A DNA stretch of 64,000 bases. It comes from Rosistilla ulvae. Its GTDB lineage: Bacteria > Planctomycetota > Planctomycetia > Pirellulales > Pirellulaceae. The DNA lies in NCBI RefSeq assembly GCF_007741475.1, contig NZ_CP036261.1, positions 4,713,798 through 4,777,797 on the forward strand. Direction: 5' to 3'. The notes below the pieces were generated by a model, which worked only from the letters and a program-made list of their open reading frames with translations, was not told the origin of the DNA and searched no databases. Positions 52,817 to 60,992 of this stretch are shown here, piece by piece. The translations under genes were made by a program, and so were the position numbers. Every line of letters begins with the position of its first letter. Position 1 is the first letter of the stretch.

Positions 52817-53824
52817 TTACATGCCGTTGAAGCCGACAAACTTTTCCTGGTCGGGACACCATAATTTCAGCCGCAGACATGCGGCGATGTCACCGGGACG
52901 AAGCGTGGTAACGCCGGGAGTTTGCAATTCCGGCAGAGCGGCCATCGCTTCGGGCAAGCGGTAAAAAGGGATCCGCGCGTTCAAATGGTGAACGTGATGG
53001 TAACCGATGTTGCCAGTGAACCAGTTCATCACAGGGTTCATCGGGATGAAGCTGGACGACTGAAGCGCTGCATCGACATGGCTCCACTCGCTGCTGGGGT
53101 GCATCTTCGCCGACGGGTAATTGTGTTGTGCGTAAAACAGATACGCTCCTAAGCCCGAAGCGACAAACAGCGGGACGATCAGCCCCAACATCATGACGTC
53201 GACGCCGAACATCAACAGCCCGATCGCTAGGGCAACGTGCAACAAAATCGCAACGCCCCCGTCGAAGTGCTCGCGCGGGTTGGAGATGAATGCCTGCAAA
53301 CACATCCGCCAAATGAAGACGGTGAAGTAGCCCAGGACAATCGTCAGCGGATGACGCGAAGCGGCGTAGGAGAACTTCTCCGAAGCCAACGCGTTGGCAT
53401 AAGCGTGTGTCGTCATGATCGGATACGAACCGACGTTGGCACCAAAGGTCTGGGAGTTCTTGCGATGATGCACATCGTGGGAATGCTTCCAAACGCTTGT
53501 CGGGGCCAGCACCAACATGCCGTAGGTCGCCATGATCCAACGCGCCAAAACCGACTTGGCGAGGATCGCGCTGTGCTGATAATCGTGGTAGATGATAAAT
53601 AGACGGACGGTGACCAAACCGACGGCAATGCTTGCCGGAATCCGCAGCCACAGCGAGAGATCGCTGATCGATACGCCGATCAACGCAAAACAAACGGCAA
53701 GCGTCGACCAGAGATGCCACCAACTGAGCAGGCGATGCTCACTGGCAAATTCCTTGCTAGCGATTAGCAGCTGCTTGGGAGACCGCGGATCCCCACGTTG
53801 GTCGGTCGTTTTGTCAAAGGTCAT
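52817..53824 (-). CDS. Membrane fatty acid desaturase
   Basis: 335 residues with several membrane helices and the three histidine boxes: HDYQH at 80-84, HSHDVHH at 114-120 and a final HHVHH near 287. These bind the di-iron centre that desaturates membrane lipid acyl chains with O2. The position of the double bond cannot be told. It converges with tadC (33-bp gap). Confidence 0.88.
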   Translation of the reverse strand: MTFDKTTDQRGDPRSPKQLLIASKEFASEHRLLSWWHLWSTLAVCFALIGVSISDLSLWLRIPASIAVGLVTVRLFIIYHDYQHSAILAKSVLARWIMATYGMLVLAPTSVWKHSHDVHHRKNSQTFGANVGSYPIMTTHAYANALASEKFSYAASRHPLTIVLGYFTVFIWRMCLQAFISNPREHFDGGVAILLHVALAIGLLMFGVDVMMLGLIVPLFVASGLGAYLFYAQHNYPSAKMHPSSEWSHVDAALQSSSFIPMNPVMNWFTGNIGYHHVHHLNARIPFYRLPEAMAALPELQTPGVTTLRPGDIAACLRLKLWCPDQEKFVGFNGM

Positions 53825-54250
53825 TCAGCTGCTTGCCGTCGTTTCAGAAAAGTAAATACACCGAATCGAACGGAGCAATGAAGGGGCCTGCTGTAAGTCC
53901 CATTCGCCATACGGCTCGCAGGTATTCGTTTCTGCATCCCGCAGATGCCGGAATATACCCCTTTCCCTCTAGGAGTCACAGGGCATTTAACCGAGAAGCG
54001 GTTTTCCCCTCATAGCGTTGGCCATTTTTCAGCGTAGCGGAAGACGTCAAGTCTTTCGATCCACCGCCGATGCCCCCCGAAACTCTTGACGGCCTGTTGA
54101 TTTAATCAGCCGTTTGGGCGTTAGCCCCGGTTCAAGCACTGCTAAACCTGGGCTAACGCCCAAACGGCTAATCCAAGAAGTTCGCATGCGATTAAATCAA
54201 CAGGCCGTTGACGAGTTCCGCAACGGGTCGTTCTCACGCCGGGGACCGCG
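53825..54250. other. Intergenic region with nested inverted repeat
   Basis: 426 bp between the desaturase start and the rlmKL stop codon. The last third is occupied by the palindromic element at 54089-54208; the rest shows no gene. Confidence 0.5.
54089..54208. repeat. 120-bp nested inverted repeat
   Basis: Outer arms ACGGCCTGTTGATTTAATC (54089-54107) and its complement (54190-54208) are perfect over 19 bp. Inner arms AGCCGTTTGGGCGTTAGCCC (54108-54127) and its complement (54150-54169) are perfect over 20 bp and continue with GGTT. A 20-nt asymmetric insert lies only on the right. It could form a long hairpin in RNA or act as a palindromic mobile repeat. Confidence 0.75.
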
Positions 54251-56506
54251 CTACGGCTGCTTTACGATCCGCCAACAGCGATGGATACGGCGGTTTCGGT
54301 ATTCTGGGGGGACTGTTTGCGCCGAGATCTCGCGGATATCGGTCGCTTCGATCGCGCCGTGGTCAAACTTCAGACGCCGAAAATTGCTGCTGAAGTAGAC
54401 CACGCCTCCGGGGTTCATCAGCTTCAGCACCGAATTCAATAGATCGACATACCCGTGCTGTACCTCCCAAACATCGTCGGTCCGCTTGCTGTTGGAGAAC
54501 GTTGGCGGATCGACAACCGCGAGGTCATAGGTCGGTTTGGGAACGTGATTGGCAAGGAAATCGAGCGTGCTATCGCGATGATACTTGTGCTCCAAACCAT
54601 TGAATCCGTTAAGCGCCATGTTCCGCCGGGCCCAATCCAAATAAGTGTTCGACCAGTCGACGGTCGTCGTCCGCGACGCCCCCCCGGCGGCGGCGTAGAC
54701 CGAAAACGAACCGGTGTAGGCAAACAGATTCAGCATCGATTTCCCCTCCGCCTCGCCACGGACCATCCCCCGCGTCAGCCGGTGGTCCAGAAACAGCCCG
54801 GTATCGACGTAATCCGATAGGTTGACGATAAAACGCAGCCCCGCCTCGTCGACTTCGGTCTCGTATTGCTCGCTGGCAACATGCTCGTGTTGGCTCGATC
54901 CCGATTGCCGCGAACGTCGTTTTAAGAAGGTCTGCCCTTTGGGAATCTGTAACGTATCGCTTGCCGTCTGCGCCATCAGGTCCAACCAGTTGGCATGCTG
55001 GGCCGGATCGCGATCGTGCGGCCGTTCGTATTCATTAATATGTAGATGATCGCCATAGCGGTCGACAACCAACGGAATCTCGGGAATATCCCGCTCGTAC
55101 AGTCGGAAACAGGTCACACCTTGGCGGGTCGGCAGTCGGCGCAAATGCCTTGCCCGCTTGGTCAACCGCGTGCGAAACAGTGCAGCCTGTTCGTGAGCCT
55201 TGGCGTCCAGGTGCCCAAAGGCAGGGGTAATCGCCTGGACCGGCCGCGAGGGGACCGGCGACGGCTGAATCTTGGCTGCCACTTCCGACTCTGTCCCCGG
55301 TTCGATTTCTTGACCGCTTGGATCGTCAGAGACCGATACCGCGGCACCCGATGGATCGGCATCGCCCCCCTGCCGCGGCCGTTTCGGTCCATGGAACTGA
55401 TAATAAGTACATTCGGTACGGGCGTTGTACAGTTTCCGCCGGCGGTCGGCGTCGCGTCCGACGATCTGTTCAAACCGCGGGTGCGGTGTCAGCACGTAAT
55501 GGGACCACGTGGTCAGCCGCCGCAGAACCAACGGGATCGAACGGTAGAGCGCGTCCTGACCGGGATTCCGGCGGCCGCTCATGTCGTAGGGCGTGTGGGT
55601 GATCAAGCAACCGTACTGCTTGGGACTGGAGAGCGCATCGAACGACTTGGTCTGAAAATGGACCGAACCCTCCACGCCGGCCAGGTGTGCGTTTTCGCGA
55701 GCCGCCGCCAACGCGCGTCCATCGACATCGGTACCGATGATCCGCCCCTCCAGTTCGGGCAATTGCAGCTGCAACGCCTCGTCGGTCGCCTGTTCCCACA
55801 ACGCTTGCGAAAGCGTGGGCCATTGTTGCGAGGAAAAACTGCGTCCCAGCCCCGGTGCCATCCGGCGGCCGATCATCGCAGCTTCGATCACGATCGTGCC
55901 GTTGCCGCAAAACGGATCGACCATCGGCCGGTCGCGGTTCCAGAAACTCAGCATCACCAACGCAGCGGCGAGCGTTTCCTTGATCTGAACCAAACCTGGA
56001 CGTTCGCAATAAGGGCGTTTATGCAATCCCGGTCCGGTCGTGTCGAGCGTTAGCGTCATCTGATCTTGAATCAACGACGCTTCTAATTTGTATTGGGCCC
56101 CGGATTCGTCCAACAGTTCGGTCCCATATTCTCGCTGCATCCCCAACACCGCTGCCTTCTTCACGGTCCGTTGGATCGCTGGAACGCTTTCCAATTGAGA
56201 ATTGTGCGACTTCCCAGAAACCGGAAAACAAGCGTCCTTGGGCAGCCATTGGCTCCAGGGAAGATCGCGCGTTTGATCGAACAGGGCGTCGAAGTCGCCG
56301 GCTTCAAAGCTGGCCAAACGGACCAACACACGATCGGCCGACCGCAACCAAAGATTGGCACGGCAGATCGCCTCCGGCGGTGCGACGAACAAGATTCGCC
56401 CGGGCGTGAGCACTTTGCCAACATACCCCAGATCGGCCAGTTCGCGGCGGACCACGGCTTCGAGACCAAAGGCACAGGTAGCAATTAAATCGAGGGAATC
56501 AGACAT
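54251..56506 (-). CDS. rlmKL: Bifunctional 23S rRNA methyltransferase RlmKL
   Basis: 751 residues from the ATG at 56506; an upstream in-frame ATG at 56554 is possible. Order: a THUMP-type N-terminal part, the RlmL methyltransferase (motif I DPFCGNGT at 197-204), a low-complexity linker rich in P/S/E, and the RlmK methyltransferase (VVDPPTFSNSKRTDD). The fused enzyme makes m2G2445 and m7G2069 in E. coli 23S rRNA. The RlmL motif IV is unusual: HTPY (304-307) where NPPY is normal, so RlmL activity is uncertain. RlmK looks intact. Confidence 0.88.
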   Translation of the reverse strand: MSDSLDLIATCAFGLEAVVRRELADLGYVGKVLTPGRILFVAPPEAICRANLWLRSADRVLVRLASFEAGDFDALFDQTRDLPWSQWLPKDACFPVSGKSHNSQLESVPAIQRTVKKAAVLGMQREYGTELLDESGAQYKLEASLIQDQMTLTLDTTGPGLHKRPYCERPGLVQIKETLAAALVMLSFWNRDRPMVDPFCGNGTIVIEAAMIGRRMAPGLGRSFSSQQWPTLSQALWEQATDEALQLQLPELEGRIIGTDVDGRALAAARENAHLAGVEGSVHFQTKSFDALSSPKQYGCLITHTPYDMSGRRNPGQDALYRSIPLVLRRLTTWSHYVLTPHPRFEQIVGRDADRRRKLYNARTECTYYQFHGPKRPRQGGDADPSGAAVSVSDDPSGQEIEPGTESEVAAKIQPSPVPSRPVQAITPAFGHLDAKAHEQAALFRTRLTKRARHLRRLPTRQGVTCFRLYERDIPEIPLVVDRYGDHLHINEYERPHDRDPAQHANWLDLMAQTASDTLQIPKGQTFLKRRSRQSGSSQHEHVASEQYETEVDEAGLRFIVNLSDYVDTGLFLDHRLTRGMVRGEAEGKSMLNLFAYTGSFSVYAAAGGASRTTTVDWSNTYLDWARRNMALNGFNGLEHKYHRDSTLDFLANHVPKPTYDLAVVDPPTFSNSKRTDDVWEVQHGYVDLLNSVLKLMNPGGVVYFSSNFRRLKFDHGAIEATDIREISAQTVPPEYRNRRIHRCWRIVKQP

Positions 56507-56652
56507 GTGAACAGAAGAGCTTCGCGAGGGTTCTGGGAGCATCCAACGCGTCATCGACGCGGGAATCGTTCACGATATCGCAGAATGGTGAGATCGCGAA
56601 GGGATGGGAATCGGTGGTTCGATCGATACCGGTCGGTGAGGGCATAAAAAAA

Positions 56653-56680
56653 CCCCAGGGCATCCGAAGACACCCTGGGG
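56653..56680 (-). terminator. Intrinsic terminator of YTV gene 2
   Basis: CCCCAGGG and CCCTGGGG form an 8-bp stem around CATCCGAAGACA. On the minus strand seven T residues follow. It lies 38 nt after the stop codon. Confidence 0.85.
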
Positions 56681-56718
56681 CACACTTTCATCTTGCAAGA
56701 TGCGTGGAGGTCTTAAAT

Positions 56719-58539
56719 TCAGCCACCACAGCTGCTGCAGCCGCTCGAAGCGACTGGTGCAGCCGAACCGCAGCTGCTGCATCCGCTAGGAGCAGCCGAG
56801 CCACAGCTTGGAGCTGGAACTTGGACTTGAACTTCGCGTTGAACCTGAACAGGAACGCAAACGGTGTAAGTTTCTGGCACTTGCTCAGTAACTTGACGGT
56901 TTACGGTGTAGGTAACTTCGCGAGTTTGAGTTTGAGGAACGCTTACGGTGTAAGCGACTTCGCGGGTTTGAGTTTCGCAACGAGTCTTGTTGACGGTGCG
57001 AGTGCGTTGTTCAGTGGTGTAGCTGGTGACTTGAACTTCGCGGGTGCGAGTTTCAGGAACACACTTAGCAACCTGAACGGTGCGGGTGCGAGTTTCAACG
57101 CGGCACTTGGTCACAGGAACGCTCTTGGTCCGAGTTTCTTGACGGCACAGTTGAACTGTGTAGTCCTGAGTACGCGATTCAGTGCGGTACTTGGTCACAG
57201 GAACGCTCTTGGTGCGAGTCTCTTGACGGCACAATTGAACGGTGTAGTCCTGAGTACGAGTTTCTTGACGGCACTTGGTGACTTGGCTCGTGCGTTGACG
57301 AGTTTCAGTGCGGCACTTCTGAACGTTGACCATACGGGTCTTGGTTTCAGTCGTGTACTTGGTTACTGGCACTTCGCGAGTCTTGGTCTCGGTGGTGCAA
57401 GTTTGAACCGTGTAGGTGTAAGGAACTTCTTCGCTTTGAGTCGTGTAAGTGGTTACAGGAACTTGTTCGCAAACAACGTTAGGAACCCAAACCTTCTTCA
57501 TGACGGTGCGAGTTGCACATCCGCCACAAGCGCTTCCGCAGCTGCTGCCGCAAGATCCACATCCGCCACAGCTGCTGCCGCAAGCGCTGCCACAGCTGCT
57601 GCCGCAAGATCCGCCGCATGCAACTTCTTGAGCAACACATTGGTAGCTGCCCATGTCTTTGCTAACGCTCTTGTAAGTGGTCACAGGAACTCGCTTGCAA
57701 ACGGTGCGTGTTGCAGTGCGAGTTTCGGTTTGTGGCACTTGAACAGTGTAGGTTTGGGTAACCATTTCGGTTACTGGAACCTGAACGGTGTACGATTGTT
57801 CGACTTGTTCAGTGTAAGGAACTTGAACGGTGTAGTCGGTAACAACGTCTTCGGTGTAAGGCACGTTAACGGTGTAGGTGCGTTGACGTGTTTCGGTGTA
57901 AGGCACGTTAACGGTGTAGGTCTGTTCAACGTTTTCGGTGTAAGGAACCGAGACGTTGTAGGTGCGTTGACGTGTTTCGGTGTAAGGCACGTTAACGGTG
58001 TAGGTTTGTTCGATGTTCTCGGTGTAAGGAACCTGTACTTGGTAAGGTTGCTCAACCGATTCCAGCTTGCGAACCATTACGGTGTACGATTGTGTCTTCG
58101 TCGAAACGACTGGAACACGTACGGTGTAGGCTTGCTCTTCGGTGTAAGGAACGGCGACCTGGTACGACTCGGTGCGAGTGCGTTGCTCAGGAACCATTAC
58201 GGTGTAGGTTTCTGTGCGGGTCTTGGTTTCAGGAACGCAGCGAACAACGTTACGCATGCGAGTGCGTGTTTCTTGTTGCATGACGGTCGAAGTGACCATA
58301 CGTGTTTCGGTAACCATTTGTGGGGCACAGCCACCACAAGAAGCCGAGCCACCGCAGCTGCTGCCGCAAGAAGGTGCAGCTGCTTCGCAACCGCAAGCGC
58401 TAGCCGAACCACACGACGAGCAGCTAGTTTCACAACAAGACTTCTTGCATCCAAGAAGTCCGCAGCCAGCTTGAGCTTGTGTCGCAAACGTCAACGTAGC
58501 GACAAGGCCTAGGGCCGCAACCAAAGTTTTAACATTCAT
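56719..58539 (-). CDS. YTV-repeat cell-envelope protein 2 (14-residue repeats)
   Basis: 606 residues from the ATG at 58539, with GGAGG about 10 nt upstream. Signal peptide (LVAALGLVATLTFATQAQA), then a Cys/Gly/Ser-rich zone (about 26-71). Residues 138-277 are about ten 14-residue repeats (YTVNVPYTETRQRT). A central Cys-rich zone (308-341, CGSSCGSACGG pattern) follows. Residues 378-545 are about twelve 14-residue repeats of another version (VTKCRQETRTKSVP), and the C-terminal tail is Cys/Ser-rich. It matches the YTV family (PF07639). Compared with YTV protein 1 the period is 14, not 16, and fewer cysteines lie inside the repeats. Likely a structural wall protein. Confidence 0.87.
   Translation of the reverse strand: MNVKTLVAALGLVATLTFATQAQAGCGLLGCKKSCCETSCSSCGSASACGCEAAAPSCGSSCGGSASCGGCAPQMVTETRMVTSTVMQQETRTRMRNVVRCVPETKTRTETYTVMVPEQRTRTESYQVAVPYTEEQAYTVRVPVVSTKTQSYTVMVRKLESVEQPYQVQVPYTENIEQTYTVNVPYTETRQRTYNVSVPYTENVEQTYTVNVPYTETRQRTYTVNVPYTEDVVTDYTVQVPYTEQVEQSYTVQVPVTEMVTQTYTVQVPQTETRTATRTVCKRVPVTTYKSVSKDMGSYQCVAQEVACGGSCGSSCGSACGSSCGGCGSCGSSCGSACGGCATRTVMKKVWVPNVVCEQVPVTTYTTQSEEVPYTYTVQTCTTETKTREVPVTKYTTETKTRMVNVQKCRTETRQRTSQVTKCRQETRTQDYTVQLCRQETRTKSVPVTKYRTESRTQDYTVQLCRQETRTKSVPVTKCRVETRTRTVQVAKCVPETRTREVQVTSYTTEQRTRTVNKTRCETQTREVAYTVSVPQTQTREVTYTVNRQVTEQVPETYTVCVPVQVQREVQVQVPAPSCGSAAPSGCSSCGSAAPVASSGCSSCGG
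57709..58128 (-). repeat. Coding repeat: ten 42-bp YTV units
   Basis: Encodes residues 138-277 of YTV protein 2. Units start at residues 138, 152, 166, 180, 194, 208, 222, 236, 250 and 264. The consensus is YTVNVPYTETxxxT. Confidence 0.85.
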
Positions 58540-59183
58540 GTAGGTTAACCTCCACATGTTCCAAAAAAAGTGTTTTCGCCCTCAGGCAAACCATGTTCGA
58601 TGCATCCTGCCAGGCTTGACTATGTTGCCCCAGCAGTGCGTTTGGAAGAATCTACACTGAGGTAGGGGGAAGTCAACATGCGAGGGGAGGGAAAGTGGGA
58701 GAATGTCAGATTTCAAGAAAAACGCAAAGCAAGCGTAAAATCCATTTTTTCCCGCACGATTTAATTTTTTTTAAAACACTTTTAAACTCTTTCATCTTTT
58801 CCGCTTGCCATTCCCCGTTGCCGAGCTCTTTAACCACGATAGACTAGGCCTTCGGTTCCTCTGGCTGGCAGATGCTTCACGTTTGATAGGCAGAGCCGAT
58901 CCCGACGGACCATCACCCCACCTTCGGCGGCATCAGCACCGAAGGCAGCGGCGTCCCAGGCTCCGATAACGCGCCCGCAACACCACTCACAGCCCCATAG
59001 GCAGCCGAGCCATGCTAGGCGTTTCCCCATCGACGCCGGATCGTCCATGGCTCGTTACACGGCAGTCGAATCGACCGTTGAGCCAGCTTTCGTCCGAGAC
59101 CTACCGATCGCAAAGCGGACCCCAACTCACAAAAACGACTGTTGCAACTGATCCGCACGGCTCAACCGAAACGTTGACTACCA
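58540..59183. other. Divergent intergenic region between YTV gene 2 and the PAS-GAF-REC gene
   Basis: 644 bp. It contains the YTV promoter candidate at 58649-58676 and an AT-rich tract around 58735-58800 (TTTAATTTTTTTTAAAAC), perhaps an UP element or curved DNA. The remaining 380 bp hold no gene I can support. Confidence 0.5.
58649..58676 (-). promoter_or_regulatory. Candidate sigma70-type promoter of YTV gene 2
   Basis: On the minus strand TTGACT (complement of 58671-58676) and TAGATT (complement of 58649-58654) are spaced by 16 bp, about 110 nt upstream of the ATG. An AT-rich tract lies further upstream. Confidence 0.5.
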
Positions 59184-60974
59184 TTGCCAAGTTCCGAATT
59201 ACTGTCCTATATTGAAACTGGCGGAAGAGGACTGGGTCACATCAAATTGTCGTCAGCGGCGGGAGATGAGTGGTTGACCAACACATCGCGAATATTACGA
59301 ATTGGCGGGGACAATGGTTCTCCGCTAACGGACTTCACGAGTGATCGAGCCGAGGTCGTATCGGTTGCCACGGCAACCGAAGCGCTCGCGGCACTCAGCA
59401 AGGAAGATTTTGACGGCGTCTACATTCCGCTGACCTCGTTGGATGCTCGGGATGAGCTGATCCAATTGCAGCATGGCGGAGCGATGTTGCGCGATATGCC
59501 CGATGGTATCGCGATGTTGAACGAAAACCATGAAATCTTGTGGGCCAATCGTCGGTTACACGAATGGTCGGGTAAAGATTCGCTGGTTGGCACGCTGTTT
59601 TATGACGCGCTGGACAATCCAGAGATTATGGGGCCCGATTTTTGCCCCTTCCACACCGCCCTAGCGACCGGTTTGGCGATCAACACGACACTGCACACCG
59701 CCAACAACAACTACTATCAGGTCCACGCCGCCCCGCTGCGCGGATCGGGCAGTGGCCGCAATTTGATCGTTACGGTCAGCGACGTGACCGAGGAGATCTT
59801 GCAGCAGCAGAAGCTTGCAGCGATCCATAGCGCGGGCCGCGAATTGGCCGATATTCGGCCCGACGAAATCTTCTTGATGGATATCAGCCAGCGGATCGAT
59901 CTGCTGAAGCAAAACATCCACCACTACCTTCACGACCTGCTGAACTTCGATGTCGTCGAAGTCCGTCTGTTGGAACAATCGACCGGCGAACTGCAACCGT
60001 TGTTCAGTGTTGGCATCGACCAAGCGGCCGCCGATCGCAAACTGCAAGCTGCCCCCAATGGCAATGGAGTCACAGGATACGTCGCAGCGACCGCCGAAAG
60101 CTATCTTTGCGAGGACGTCTCGGTCGACCCGCTGTACATCCAAGGGGTCCAAGGGGCTCGCAGTTCGTTGACCGCTCCGTTGATGCTGCACGATCAAGTT
60201 CTTGGGACGATCAACATCGAAAGCCCCGAGGTCCGTGCGTTCTCCGAAAGCGACGTTCAATTCCTCGAGATCTTTGCTCGCGATGTCGCCCAAGCCCTCA
60301 ATACACTCGAACTGTTGATGGCTCAGAAAGCAAACACCGCCCAACAGAGCTGCGAAGCGATTCACAGCGCCGTCGCCCTGCCGGTCGACCAAATTCTTAA
60401 CGACGCGGTCAACGTTCTGGAACAGTACATTGGCCACGAATCGGATCTCGCCGAACGCGTTCGGCGGATCTTGAAAAACGCCCGCGATATCAAGCAAACG
60501 ATCCAACAGATCGGAGAGCGTTTGACGCCGGTCGAAGCCGTTCCGGCATCGGCAAAGAAACCGCAGTACCCCAACCTGATGGACAAACGGATCTTGGTCG
60601 TCGATGCCGACACCCAGGTTCTCGACGACGCCCATACGTTGTTGGAGCGTTACGGATGCATCGTGGAAACGGCCCAACGCGGCGATGAAGCGGTCCGCAT
60701 GGTCCGTTGCAGCCAAGGGGCGGCCAGCTACGATGCGATCATCAGCGACATCCGGCTGCCCGATTATTCGGGCTACCAGTTGATGCTGCGTTTGAAGAAT
60801 CAAATGGATTATGTCCCGATGATCTTGATGACCGGCTTTGGTTACGATCCGGGGCACTCGATCGTCAAAGCGCGGCAGGACGGACTGCACCCCAAAGCGA
60901 TCCTCTTCAAGCCGTTCCGCTTGGATCAATTGATCGACGTCCTCGAGACGATTCTCCTAGCCGCGGCGGCTTAA
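59184..60974 (+). CDS. PAS-GAF-receiver signalling protein upstream of dnaG
   Basis: About 596 residues from a TTG at 59184; a TTG at 59244 is an alternative and the start is uncertain. Order: a degenerate receiver-like segment (about 35-85), PAS (about 103-205, DMPDGIAMLNENHEILWANRRLHEWSG), GAF (about 215-375, GVTGYVAATAESYLCEDVSVDPL..SSLTAPLMLHDQVLGTINI), a helical region without a recognisable kinase ATPase domain, and a C-terminal receiver (468-590) with Asp522 in ISDIRLPD and KPF. The 18-nt gap suggests an operon with dnaG. Signal and output are unknown. Confidence 0.75.
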   Translation: MPSSELLSYIETGGRGLGHIKLSSAAGDEWLTNTSRILRIGGDNGSPLTDFTSDRAEVVSVATATEALAALSKEDFDGVYIPLTSLDARDELIQLQHGGAMLRDMPDGIAMLNENHEILWANRRLHEWSGKDSLVGTLFYDALDNPEIMGPDFCPFHTALATGLAINTTLHTANNNYYQVHAAPLRGSGSGRNLIVTVSDVTEEILQQQKLAAIHSAGRELADIRPDEIFLMDISQRIDLLKQNIHHYLHDLLNFDVVEVRLLEQSTGELQPLFSVGIDQAAADRKLQAAPNGNGVTGYVAATAESYLCEDVSVDPLYIQGVQGARSSLTAPLMLHDQVLGTINIESPEVRAFSESDVQFLEIFARDVAQALNTLELLMAQKANTAQQSCEAIHSAVALPVDQILNDAVNVLEQYIGHESDLAERVRRILKNARDIKQTIQQIGERLTPVEAVPASAKKPQYPNLMDKRILVVDADTQVLDDAHTLLERYGCIVETAQRGDEAVRMVRCSQGAASYDAIISDIRLPDYSGYQLMLRLKNQMDYVPMILMTGFGYDPGHSIVKARQDGLHPKAILFKPFRLDQLIDVLETILLAAAA

Positions 60975-60992
60975 CCTTTTCAGGTGTGATCG

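Noticed and set aside
56614-58512. Plus-strand 632-codon frame opposite YTV gene 2
   Set aside because: It is the complement of the 42-bp repeats and gives a low-complexity Leu/Asn/Gly peptide. The minus-strand gene has a promoter, ribosome-binding site, signal peptide and terminator.
58830-59048. 72-codon minus-strand frame upstream of the PAS-GAF-REC gene
   Set aside because: No ribosome-binding site and no recognisable domain. I could not support it as a gene.
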